From assembly GCA_007118195.1 (NCBI GenBank), contig SKSA01000157.1, positions 1 to 5,632 on the forward strand: 5,632 bases of DNA, given 5' to 3'. The stretch is from Anaerobacillus sp. (GTDB lineage Bacteria; Bacillota; Bacilli; Bacillales; Anaerobacillaceae). A program made the position numbers and the translations under genes. Shown piece after piece: positions 1 through 5,626 of the stretch. Under the pieces are notes generated by a model, which saw nothing but the letters and a program-made list of their open reading frames with translations, was not told the origin of the DNA and did no database searches. Within the stretch, counting starts at the first letter, position 1, and every line of letters starts with the position of its first letter.

Positions 1-184
1 AAGAAATTACTTCTTGTTTGCTTTGTTCATCTGCTTGTTTCCAGTAAACTTCAAACAAAACCCCTAAACCTGGTAGCATTTTTTCTTCGCCACTTTGCAT
101 TGCATCAGCAATGGTTGCTTTTACATCTTCTTCAGTACTATTTTGTACATTTTGTAAAATCGCGCCGCGTAAATTAAATCCCAT
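1..184 (-). CDS. sspI: Small acid-soluble spore protein I (SspI), C-terminus cut by window edge
   Basis: SspI is a minor small acid-soluble protein of the spore core, made in the forespore late in sporulation. Reading the minus strand from the ATG at 184-182 gives 61 residues with no stop before the window edge; it starts [15 protein letters not shown] and carries a central [18 protein letters not shown] block, which I recognise as the conserved core of SspI. The family is about 70 residues long, so roughly the last ten residues and the stop lie outside. A strong ribosome binding site (AAGGAGTGAG on the minus strand, 199-190) stands 5 nt before the ATG, which fixes the start. The gene points away from ysgA, the same neighbourhood as in B. 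subtilis. No signal peptide or membrane segment is seen. The identification rests on remembered family sequence, not on a search, but the match to the core is strong. Confidence 0.93.
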   Translation of the reverse strand, partial: MGFNLRGAILQNVQNSTEEDVKATIADAMQSGEEKMLPGLGVLFEVYWKQADEQSKQEVIS

Positions 185-232
185 CTTTACTCACTCCTTG
201 TGATAAAATAAATCTTAATTGCTATTCAGTTA

Positions 233-263
233 TAGTATGACAATAATTGGACGAAAATATTTA
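233..263 (-). promoter_or_regulatory. Candidate sigma-G promoter of sspI
   Basis: On the minus strand a -10 element CATACTA (239-233) fits the forespore sigma-G consensus (CATnnTA) fully. It is preceded by an 18-nt spacer and a -35-like TAAATA (263-258), close to the usual TGAATA type. The -10 lies about 48 nt before the sspI ATG, a normal distance. Known for the family: ssp genes are sigma-G dependent. The assignment of this box is my inference; the -35 half is the weaker part and the region is AT-rich. Confidence 0.6.
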
Positions 264-267
264 TATA

Positions 268-386
268 TTAATGAATCATAATTCAATATTATCGCCATTA
301 AGTGTCTATATGTAGTTGCGTTAAACCGTTCGCAACTACATATAGTTTGATATGGCTCAATTTAGGTAATTATGAAATTCACTCAT
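268..386 (+). repeat. 119-bp palindromic MITE-like repeat, copy 1
   Basis: This stretch recurs in inverted orientation at 1832-1952. Aligned by eye the two copies differ by six substitutions and one 2-nt indel. At the centre is a perfect 15-bp hairpin: CTATATGTAGTTGCG (306-320), a 10-nt loop, and CGCAACTACATATAG (331-345). Flanking bases such as GCCA near 294-297 and TGGC near 353-356 can extend the fold, and the two ends carry inverted versions of a TGAATTTCATAATT motif, of which the left one has lost 2 nt here (ATGAATCATAATT). Three of the six substitutions are in the hairpin loop while both stem arms are unchanged. It encodes nothing convincing. A short palindromic element with terminal inverted repeats fits a MITE or REP-type element; no clear target-site duplication was found and no transposase is nearby. 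It begins 5 nt upstream of the sspI -35 box. Confidence 0.88.
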
Positions 387-391
387 ATAAT
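361..391 (+). promoter_or_regulatory. Weak candidate promoter for ysgA at the repeat edge
   Basis: A perfect -10 hexamer TATAAT (386-391) lies at the right border of repeat copy 1. The best -35 candidates are poor: TTTAGG (361-366, 19-nt spacer) or TAGGTA (363-368, 17-nt spacer). The copy-2 repeat has no TATAAT at the matching place, so the -10 is made by the junction with flanking DNA. It would give a 5' leader of roughly 145 nt containing the whole heptamer array. ysgA needs some promoter here because sspI is divergent, but this one is only a possibility in AT-rich sequence. Confidence 0.25.
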
Positions 392-450
392 TTGAATTTA
401 AATAGTTGTGTTGGTTTCACAAAGTCTATGGTGTCCAATCATACTATCAC

Positions 451-527
451 AACTCAAAACTCAAAACTCAACACTCAACACTCAAAACTCAAAACTCAAA
501 ACTCAAAACTCAAAACTCAAAACTCAA
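451..527 (+). repeat. Heptanucleotide tandem array, 11 units of AACTCAA
   Basis: Eleven contiguous 7-nt units fill exactly 77 nt: nine are AACTCAA and two adjacent ones (472-485) are CACTCAA. The array is preceded by TCAC and stops 3 nt before the ysgA Shine-Dalgarno AAAGGAG (531-537). The same heptamer, again preceded by TCAC, recurs in four units after ysgA (1329-1356) on the same strand. The unit has almost no G and cannot fold on itself, so in RNA it would be unstructured. It resembles in kind the short tandemly repeated heptamers described in cyanobacteria, though I imply no homology. An open frame runs through it, but seven bases per unit force the frame to cycle and the peptide is plainly repetitive, so I do not treat it as coding. 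Confidence 0.93.
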
Positions 528-543
528 ATAAAAGGAGCAAAAA

Positions 544-1305
544 ATGGAACGGATTGAATCAGTAAAAAATGCAAAAATTAAGTCGGTTAAAAAATTACAT
601 ACTAGAAAAGGAAGGGAAAAGCTAGGGAGCTTTTTAATCGAAGGGGAACATTTAGTTGAAGAAGCGATTGAAGCAAACGTCATAATTAATGAAATTTTCG
701 TAGAAGAAAGCTTTCAAATTCCCAAAAAGTGGGAGTTAACGAATATTCCTATTTACCTTGTACCTGATAAAGTAATGAAGGAAGTTTCTGAAACCGAAAC
801 GCCTCAAGGAGTTGCAGCGGTATGCGAACTTTTAGGTAGAAAGCCATTAACGGTTCAAGAGGATGGGAAGTATTTATTAATTGATCAAGTACAAGACCCA
901 GGAAATTTAGGCACAATCATTCGTACCGCAGATAGCGCAGGCTTGTCAGGAGTGATTTTAGGGGCCGGCACGGTTGACGTCTACAATAGTAAAGTAATTC
1001 GCTCTACGCAAGGTTCCTTATTTCACCTTCCAGTTGTGAAAGCTGATTTAGTTGAATGGGTTGAGAAGTTACAAAAGGACAATATTCCAATCTACGGAAC
1101 TGCTTTAAATGAAAATGCAAAAGTGTATAATCGTGTGCCTGCACAACAAAGTTTTGCTCTCATCGTCGGAAACGAAGGAAGTGGATTGTCTGAGCAACTA
1201 CTGAAATTAACAACAGACAATTTATATATCCCTATTTACGGAAAAGCAGAATCACTTAACGTATCTATTGCGACAGGCATCTTACTTTATCATTTAAGAA
1301 AGTAA
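544..1305 (+). CDS. ysgA: 23S rRNA 2'-O-methyltransferase, SpoU/TrmH family (YsgA/RlmP type)
   Basis: The 253-residue product is a SPOUT-superfamily methyltransferase that moves a methyl group from S-adenosylmethionine to a ribose 2'-OH of RNA. Residues 1-100 form the N-terminal substrate-binding part (RNA 2'-O-ribose methyltransferase substrate-binding type, with GSFLIEGEHLVEEAI at 28-42). The C-terminal part carries all three SpoU motifs: motif 1 DQVQDPGNLGTIIRTAD (114-130, with N121 and R127), motif 2 ALIVGNEGSGLS (205-216), and motif 3 with YIPIYG (228-233) and SLNVSIATG (237-245), which forms the knotted cofactor site. Length and order are normal. From what I recall, the B. subtilis orthologue, renamed RlmP, methylates G2553 in the A-loop of 23S rRNA; applying that target here is inference from gene position and length. 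The start is supported by AAAGGAG 6 nt upstream. The gene is co-directional with pheST but has its own interval; no clear terminator follows it. Other TrmH-family members such as RlmB are the alternative. Confidence 0.92.
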   Translation: MERIESVKNAKIKSVKKLHTRKGREKLGSFLIEGEHLVEEAIEANVIINEIFVEESFQIPKKWELTNIPIYLVPDKVMKEVSETETPQGVAAVCELLGRKPLTVQEDGKYLLIDQVQDPGNLGTIIRTADSAGLSGVILGAGTVDVYNSKVIRSTQGSLFHLPVVKADLVEWVEKLQKDNIPIYGTALNENAKVYNRVPAQQSFALIVGNEGSGLSEQLLKLTTDNLYIPIYGKAESLNVSIATGILLYHLRK

Positions 1306-1328
1306 ATGCTTCCTAGAAAAGCTTTCAC

Positions 1329-1356
1329 AACTCAAAACTCACAACTCACAACTCAA
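1329..1356 (+). repeat. Second heptamer array, 4 units of AACTCAA/AACTCAC
   Basis: Four 7-nt units (AACTCAA, AACTCAC, AACTCAC, AACTCAA) follow ysgA by 23 nt. The array opens with TCACAACTCAAAACTCA, identical to the start of the first array at 447-463, so both share a seed and an orientation. It ends 14 nt before the -35 box of the T-box promoter. The variant base differs from the variant in the first array, which suggests independent expansion and drift. Confidence 0.85.
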
Positions 1357-1370
1357 AATTATAATAAGAT

Positions 1371-1399
1371 TTGCCTTCTAGTCAAAAATAAACTATAAT
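1371..1399 (+). promoter_or_regulatory. Sigma-A promoter of the pheST T-box transcript
   Basis: The -35 TTGCCT (1371-1376, four of six consensus bases) and a perfect -10 TATAAT (1394-1399) are 17 nt apart, the ideal spacing. Transcription would start near 1406, about 25-30 nt before the first paired bases of the T-box Stem I, as expected for these leaders. No alternative of equal quality was seen between here and pheS. Confidence 0.78.
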
Positions 1400-1406
1400 T
1401 AATTTC

Positions 1407-1420
1407 GAATTTCATAATTA
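1407..1420 (+). repeat. Solo copy of the MITE-like repeat end motif
   Basis: GAATTTCATAATTA here is identical to 14 nt at the end of the palindromic repeat (1838-1851 in copy 2, plus strand). No other part of the repeat accompanies it. It begins at the predicted transcription start of the T-box leader. It could be a remnant of an excised or recombined element, or chance in AT-rich sequence; the match itself is exact. Confidence 0.4.
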
Positions 1421-1429
1421 AAAAACTAG

Positions 1430-1672
1430 GAAAGAGAGTAGTAAATTGCAAAAACGTCATCATAGGGAGGGAATGCCTTAGACTGAAAGCATTTCTATGA
1501 TAGTCGCAATTGAATTCACTCTGGAGTTGGCACCGGAACATAGAAGAACCTTTCTATTAAGGCTGCGTCGGTCATAGACCGTTATCAAGATTGAGTGAAC
1601 GATTTTTATTGGAATCGTTAATTAGGGTGGTACCGCGAAGTCTTCGTCCCTTTCTAGGATGAGGGCTTTTTT
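1430..1672 (+). promoter_or_regulatory. T-box riboswitch, tRNA-Phe specific (specifier UUC)
   Basis: This leader binds tRNA-Phe and couples its charging state to pheST transcription. In Stem I, AGAGT (1435-1439) pairs with ACTCT (1518-1522) and AATTGC (1444-1449) with GCAATT (1506-1511); between them the internal loop has AGTA on the 5' side (1440-1443) and GAA-TTC on the 3' side (1512-1517), the standard S-turn and specifier arrangement, followed by the usual A. TTC is a Phe codon, matching the downstream genes. The distal part closes with ATCATAG (1459-1465) and CTATGAT (1495-1501). Smaller stems follow at 1540-1557 and 1569-1581, and Stem III at 1598-1619 (AACGATT/AATCGTT). The T-box AGGGTGGTACCGCG (1624-1637) is canonical; its TGGT (1628-1631) can pair with an uncharged ACCA end. 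In the antiterminator AGGG (1624-1627) pairs with CCCT (1648-1651), which otherwise belongs to the terminator. Confidence 0.97.
1640..1672 (+). terminator. Intrinsic terminator of the T-box leader
   Basis: GTCTTCGTCCCT (1640-1651) pairs with AGGATGAGGGC (1656-1666) across a 4-nt loop, with one bulged C and a few G-U pairs, followed by six T residues (1667-1672). Its 5' arm includes CCCT, needed by the antiterminator, so the two structures exclude each other. It should stop transcription when tRNA-Phe is mostly charged. Confidence 0.93.
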
Positions 1673-1831
1673 GTGTGGAAAAGTTGGTTAGTTGACTAGT
1701 CGTTTGTTGGTTCGGCAATCGCCTGAATTTTACATGCAAGGTGGTGATGGGAATACTGTCATGATGGCTTTGTTTTAAAATGGGTTCTAGCGAACAACTG
1801 TCATGACACAAAAAGGTAAATACTTTGCTAA
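1673..1831 (+). other. Non-coding spacer between T-box terminator and the repeat
   Basis: No gene is supported here. The left part has low-complexity GTTGGTT repeats (1683-1689 and 1706-1712) around a palindromic GACTAGTC (1694-1701). The right part holds a 10-nt direct repeat (separate entry) and a short GTTC-TAGC-GAAC inverted repeat (1784-1795). A minus-strand open frame crosses this stretch but is antisense to the riboswitch and ends in the repeat element, so I reject it. Together with the repeat it makes the terminator-to-pheS distance about 300 nt. Confidence 0.7.
1755..1806 (+). repeat. 10-bp direct repeat ACTGTCATGA
   Basis: ACTGTCATGA occurs at 1755-1764 and again at 1797-1806, 32 bp apart; the second copy extends into a perfect palindrome TGTCATGACA (1799-1808). 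It might be a target-site duplication around a small remnant, a protein-binding site pair, or chance. Nothing in the 32-bp interval is recognised. Confidence 0.5.
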
Positions 1832-1952
1832 ATGAGTGAATTTCATAATTACCTAAATTAAGCCATATCAAACTATATGTAGTTGCGAACGACTTAGCGC
1901 AACTACATATAGATACTTATTGGCGATAATATTGAATTATGAAATTCATTAA
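1832..1952 (-). repeat. 121-bp palindromic MITE-like repeat, copy 2 (inverted)
   Basis: This is the inverted partner of 268-386. Here the terminal motif is intact at both ends: TGAATTTCATAATT at 1837-1850 and its complement AATTATGAAATTCA at 1935-1948. The central 15-bp hairpin is CTATATGTAGTTGCG (1873-1887), loop 1888-1897, CGCAACTACATATAG (1898-1912). Unlike copy 1 it lies within a known transcript: any RNA reading past the T-box terminator carries this hairpin about 45 nt before the pheS ribosome binding site. It ends 5 nt before that site. The hairpin lacks a following T-run, so it is not an intrinsic terminator; effects on RNA stability or translation are possible but unproven. Confidence 0.88.
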
Positions 1953-1957
1953 AATAT

Positions 1958-1965
1958 AAAGGAGG
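1958..1965 (+). promoter_or_regulatory. pheS ribosome binding site
   Basis: AAAGGAGG sits 8 nt before the ATG at 1974 but only 5 nt before the in-frame TTG at 1971. The spacing and the better codon favour ATG, giving 344 residues starting MQERLKEL, the length of B. subtilis PheS as I recall it. Confidence 0.85.
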
Positions 1966-1973
1966 AAAAATTG

Positions 1974-3008
1974 ATGCAAGAACGTTTAAAAGAACTACAG
2001 CAAGAAGCGTTAAATCAAATTGAAGCAGCAGAGTCATTAAAAGAACTGCAAGATGTTAAAGTTTCTTACTTAGGAAAAAAGGGTCCAATTACTGAAGTAT
2101 TAAGAGGAATGGGGAAGTTATCTGCTGAGGAACGACCGGTTATTGGTCAAATGGCAAATGACGTTCGTGGAGTAATCTCTGATCAGCTTGAAGAAAAAGT
2201 AGCGAAGCTAGAAGAATTAGAAGTAGAAAAAAAATTAGCAAATGAAAGTATTGATGTTACTTTACCAGGGCGACCAACAAACACTGGATCAAGACATCCA
2301 CTAACAGCAGTAGTTGAAAATATTGAAGATATTTTTATTGGAATGGGCTTTGAAGTAGCAGAAGGTCCAGAAGTAGAGACAGATTACTATAACTTTGAAG
2401 CATTGAATTTACCAAAGGAGCATCCAGCACGTGATATGCAAGACACGTTCTACATTACGGAAGAACTTTTGCTTCGAACGCATACTTCACCAGTTCAAGC
2501 GAGAACAATGGAGAAATTCGATGGACAAGGCCCGGTTAAAATCATCTGTCCCGGAAAAGTATTCCGTCGTGACGATGATGATGCAACACATTCACATCAA
2601 TTTATGCAAGTAGAAGGCCTTTACATAGACGAGGATGTTCGGATGAGTGATTTAAAAGGAGTATTATTGGAGTTTGCGAAAAAGTTTTTCGGTCCAGATC
2701 AAAAAATCCGCTTACGTCCGAGCTTTTTCCCATTCACAGAGCCTTCAGTAGAAGTGGATATTTCTTGTGTCATGTGTAAAGGTGATGGTTGCCGTATTTG
2801 TAAAGATACAGGTTGGATTGAAGTGTTAGGTGCAGGTATGGTTCATCCTCGCGTGTTAGAAATGGGTGGATTTGACTCGAAAAAATACTCAGGATTTGCG
2901 TTTGGAATGGGTGTCGAACGTTTAGCGATGTTAAAATACGGTATCGATGATATTCGTCATTTTTACTTGAACGATAAAAGGTTTTTAGAGCAATTTAAAC
3001 GAGCTTAA
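1974..3008 (+). CDS. pheS: Phenylalanyl-tRNA synthetase alpha subunit
   Basis: PheS is the catalytic subunit of the cytoplasmic alpha2-beta2 enzyme that activates phenylalanine with ATP and loads it on tRNA-Phe. The 344-residue product has the N-terminal coiled-coil tRNA-contacting arm (about 1-90, with [20 protein letters not shown] at 31-50), then the class II core: motif 1 region from HPL at 108 to RD at 154, motif 2 with [19 protein letters not shown] (194-212), the Phe-pocket strand [15 protein letters not shown] (248-262), and motif 3 [14 protein letters not shown] (307-320). A309 in GFAFG is the small residue that sets amino-acid size selection in this family, equivalent to E. coli A294. 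Four cysteines at 265, 268, 273 and 276 (CxxC-x4-CxxC) form a possible metal knuckle, which I recall also in B. subtilis. Transcription depends on the tRNA-Phe T-box upstream. pheT follows after 191 nt. Nothing looks damaged. Confidence 0.98.
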   Translation: MQERLKELQQEALNQIEAAESLKELQDVKVSYLGKKGPITEVLRGMGKLSAEERPVIGQMANDVRGVISDQLEEKVAKLEELEVEKKLANESIDVTLPGRPTNTGSRHPLTAVVENIEDIFIGMGFEVAEGPEVETDYYNFEALNLPKEHPARDMQDTFYITEELLLRTHTSPVQARTMEKFDGQGPVKIICPGKVFRRDDDDATHSHQFMQVEGLYIDEDVRMSDLKGVLLEFAKKFFGPDQKIRLRPSFFPFTEPSVEVDISCVMCKGDGCRICKDTGWIEVLGAGMVHPRVLEMGGFDSKKYSGFAFGMGVERLAMLKYGIDDIRHFYLNDKRFLEQFKRA

Positions 3009-3057
3009 AAAGAATAATTTGAACAAGATTTTAATTTATATTTTCAATTTTAAAAAA

Positions 3058-3180
3058 CTGTCTAGCTCCAGGCGCGAGCGACTCGAGGTCAAATATCCTT
3101 CCAGAAAATAAGTGAGAAATGCACACTTTTTCTGAAAGAACATTTGCTTGTCGCCGCTAGTCAGGTGCCTTGGGCTTTTC
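3058..3180 (+). repeat. Fold-back intergenic repeat of Bacillaceae type between pheS and pheT
   Basis: The element opens with CTGTCTAGCTCCAGGCGC and closes with CAGGTGCCTTGGGCTTTTC (3162-3180), ends that I recognise as a dispersed non-coding repeat common in Bacillus-like genomes; the recognition is from memory. It folds on itself: AGGCGC (3070-3075) with GTGCCT (3165-3170, one G-U), AGC-GAC (3077-3082) with GTCGC-GCT (3150-3158), and an inner imperfect hairpin of 3098-3114 with 3124-3138. It lies inside the pheST transcript and ends 4 nt before the pheT AGAGGAGG. The hairpin is not followed by a clean T-run, so termination is unlikely to be strong. The 49 nt before it (3009-3057) are plain AT-rich sequence. 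Confidence 0.82.
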
Positions 3181-3199
3181 CTAAGAGGAGGAAACAATC

Positions 3200-5626
3200 G
3201 TGTTAGTATCTTTCAATTGGCTTAAAGAATATGTCCAGCTTAGTGACATTACAGCAGTAGATTTAGCAGAGCGATTAACGAGAAGTGGTGTAGCTGTTGA
3301 TATTGTTCATCCATTAAATAAAGGGGTTAAAAATGTTGTTGTCGGACATGTTGTGAAACGTGAACAACATCCTGATGCAGATAAACTTAGTTTATGTCAA
3401 GTTGACATTGGCGAAGAAGAATTAGTCCAAATCGTTTGCGGAGCGAAAAATGTAGCTCAAGATCAAAAGGTTGCGGTAGCAAAAGTAGGAGCAGTCCTAC
3501 CTGGAAATTTCAAAATTAAAAAAGCAAAACTTCGCGGTCAAGCTTCACATGGAATGATTTGTTCACTTCAAGAACTTGGGGTAGAAGCAAAATTTGTTCC
3601 TAAAGAAGTTTCGGAAGGGATTTTTGTTTTCCCACAAGACGTGGAGGTAGGCATAGATGCACTACAATACTTAAATCTCGATGACGAAGTGTTAGAGCTG
3701 GATTTAACACCAAACCGTGCAGACTGCTTAAATATGATCGGAGTGGCTTATGAAGTTGGAGCGATCTTAAGTCGAGAAATTGATGTTCCAACACCGACAT
3801 TACAAAAATGTGAAGAAAAATCATCGGATTTCATTCAAGTTCGTGTTGAAGCGTTAGAAGACAACCCAATGTATCGAGCGATGGTTATTAAAGACGTGAA
3901 AGTAGCATCATCACCGTTATGGCTTCAAAATCGACTAATGGCTGCAGGAATTCGCCCGATTAGTAATGTTGTTGATATTACAAATTATGTTTTATTAGAA
4001 TATGGACAACCACTCCATGCCTTTGACTATGATCGTTTTGGCTCAAAGGAAATTGTTGTTCGTAAGGCGACAGAAGGAGAAGAAATTATTACATTAGACG
4101 ATGCGACTCGTAAGCTTTCAAAAGAACACCTAGTTATTACTAATGGTATAGAACCAGTGGCAGTAGCTGGTGTTATGGGTGGAGCGAAATCGGAAGTTAA
4201 TGATGACACAACAACGGTTTTACTTGAAGCAGCTTATTTTAAAGGAGCAACTGTAAGAAAAGCTTCCAAAGATTTAGGATTACGAAGTGATTCTAGTGTT
4301 CGTTTTGAAAAAGGGATTGATCCTAACCGTGTTTCATTAGCAGCCGAGCGAGCAGCACAAATGATTTGTGAATTAGCAGGTGGAGTGATTTTAGAAGGTT
4401 GTGTTGAGGTAAAAGAGCTTGATGCAAAACCGTTACCTGTTGATATTTCAGTTTCACGTTTAAATGATGCTTTAGGGACAGAGTTAACTGCAGAAGTGGT
4501 TGGAAATATCTTTAAACGATTACAGTTCATCTATTCACAAAACGAAGATATTTTTACCGTATATATTCCAACGAGAAGACCAGATATTACGATTGAAGCG
4601 GACTTAGTGGAGGAAGTGGCTAGATTATACGGCTATGATCATATTCCGACAACGTTACCAGTAGGGCTTACAACAGCTGGTTCGCTGACACCGAGCCAAC
4701 TACGTCGTCGAAACGTTCGTCGTTACTTAGAAAGTGTTGGGTTAAATCAGACGATTACGTATTCATTAACAAGCTCAAGTAAGGCAAAAGGCTTTGGTGA
4801 CGCTCTAGAAAATGTCACCCCAATTCGCCTAGCAATGCCAATGAGTGAAGACCGCAGTACGTTAAGAACGAGTTTAATCCCACACGTTTTAGATGTAGTT
4901 CAATACAATCACAATCGTAAAATTGAAGATGTTGCAATTTATGAGGTAGGTTCAATTTTCTTATCAGAGGAAACGGAACTAACAAAGCAGCCAACAGAAA
5001 AAGAAATGCTAGCAGGCGCTGTTACTGGGACTTGGCAAAGTCATTTGTGGCAAGGCGAGAAAAAGAAAGTGGATTTCTTTGTAGCTAAAGGGGTATTGGA
5101 AGGGTTATTTGACCAACTTGGGATCACTGAAAGTATTCGATACGCGTCAGTGAAAAAAGATAGCTTACACCCTGGCAGAACGGCAGCGATTCTTTTAAAT
5201 GGGGAGGAAATTGGCTTTGTAGGTCAAATTCACCCAACACTTCAAAAAGAACTGGATTTAAATGAAACGTATGTATTCCAATTAGATTTACAAGCTGTTC
5301 TCCAATCTGGGGAGCAAGAAGTTTTTTACGAGCAAGTTCCTAAATACCCGGCAATTTCTCGTGACATTGCTCTTGTAGTTGCTGATAATACTAAATCTCA
5401 AGAAGTAGAGGATGTCATTAAAAGCAACGGTGGTAAACTGTTAAAATCTGTTCAATTATTTGATTTATATCAAGGTGAAAAAATGGAAGAAGGCCATAAA
5501 TCATTAGCGTTTTCTTTAACATACTTTGATCCGGAAAAAACATTAACAGATGAAGAAGTAACGAACGTTCATAACAAAGTACTTGAAGGACTAAAGGAAA
5601 AGTTAGGTGTAACATTACGAGCTTAG
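3200..5626 (+). CDS. pheT: Phenylalanyl-tRNA synthetase beta subunit
   Basis: PheT is the large subunit that binds tRNA-Phe, removes mischarged Tyr-tRNA-Phe and completes the alpha2-beta2 synthetase. The 808 residues cover the whole family length (804 in B. subtilis as I recall). Domains in order: N-terminal B1 part (1-40), EMAP/OB-type tRNA-binding domain (about 41-150, with [17 protein letters not shown] at 47-63 and [12 protein letters not shown] at 111-122), B3/B4 editing module (about 210-395, with [12 protein letters not shown] at 265-276, AVAGVMGG at 321-328 and [11 protein letters not shown] at 365-375), B5 domain (about 405-480, with [20 protein letters not shown] at 459-478), the catalytic-like fold (about 490-690), and the C-terminal ferredoxin-like anticodon-binding domain (about 713-808, starting [14 protein letters not shown]). 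The GTG start is fixed by GAGGAGG (3185-3191) 8 nt upstream. The stop TAG is complete, 6 nt before the window end. It is co-transcribed with pheS; no internal promoter was seen. Confidence 0.98.
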   Translation: MLVSFNWLKEYVQLSDITAVDLAERLTRSGVAVDIVHPLNKGVKNVVVGHVVKREQHPDADKLSLCQVDIGEEELVQIVCGAKNVAQDQKVAVAKVGAVLPGNFKIKKAKLRGQASHGMICSLQELGVEAKFVPKEVSEGIFVFPQDVEVGIDALQYLNLDDEVLELDLTPNRADCLNMIGVAYEVGAILSREIDVPTPTLQKCEEKSSDFIQVRVEALEDNPMYRAMVIKDVKVASSPLWLQNRLMAAGIRPISNVVDITNYVLLEYGQPLHAFDYDRFGSKEIVVRKATEGEEIITLDDATRKLSKEHLVITNGIEPVAVAGVMGGAKSEVNDDTTTVLLEAAYFKGATVRKASKDLGLRSDSSVRFEKGIDPNRVSLAAERAAQMICELAGGVILEGCVEVKELDAKPLPVDISVSRLNDALGTELTAEVVGNIFKRLQFIYSQNEDIFTVYIPTRRPDITIEADLVEEVARLYGYDHIPTTLPVGLTTAGSLTPSQLRRRNVRRYLESVGLNQTITYSLTSSSKAKGFGDALENVTPIRLAMPMSEDRSTLRTSLIPHVLDVVQYNHNRKIEDVAIYEVGSIFLSEETELTKQPTEKEMLAGAVTGTWQSHLWQGEKKKVDFFVAKGVLEGLFDQLGITESIRYASVKKDSLHPGRTAAILLNGEEIGFVGQIHPTLQKELDLNETYVFQLDLQAVLQSGEQEVFYEQVPKYPAISRDIALVVADNTKSQEVEDVIKSNGGKLLKSVQLFDLYQGEKMEEGHKSLAFSLTYFDPEKTLTDEEVTNVHNKVLEGLKEKLGVTLRA

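Noticed and set aside
265..276. An undescribed defence or mobile gene system within the window
   Set aside because: All coding sequence is accounted for by sspI, ysgA, pheS and pheT, which are core genes in their usual order; the only accessory material is non-coding repeats, for which no partner enzyme is encoded here.
306..345. Central hairpin of repeat copy 1 as an intrinsic terminator
   Set aside because: The stem is AT-rich at its base and no T-run follows on either strand.
451..527. Heptamer array as a CRISPR array
   Set aside because: The units are 7 nt and contiguous with no spacers, and no cas gene is present.
302..565. 87-codon plus-strand open frame before ysgA
   Set aside because: It runs through the palindromic repeat and the heptamer array, has no ribosome binding site, and overlaps the ysgA start; the peptide is repetitive and low in complexity.
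1313..1328. Possible terminator after ysgA around AAAGCTTT
   Set aside because: The palindrome is only 8 bp with no loop and no T-run, so it cannot act as an intrinsic terminator.
1359..1541. 60-codon minus-strand open frame
   Set aside because: It lies antisense to the T-box Stem I and promoter, with no ribosome binding site and no recognisable family.
1572..1871. 99-codon minus-strand open frame
   Set aside because: It is antisense to the T-box antiterminator and terminator and starts inside repeat copy 2; there is no Shine-Dalgarno and its composition is unlike a protein gene.
1932..1960. Promoter-like TTGAAT, 17 nt, TATAAA just before pheS
   Set aside because: The -10 would overlap the pheS Shine-Dalgarno, so a transcript would start after the ribosome binding site; the match lies in AT-rich repeat sequence and is best read as chance.
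1971..1973. In-frame TTG as the pheS start
   Set aside because: It is only 5 nt from the Shine-Dalgarno and a poor start codon; the adjacent ATG has 8-nt spacing and gives the family length.
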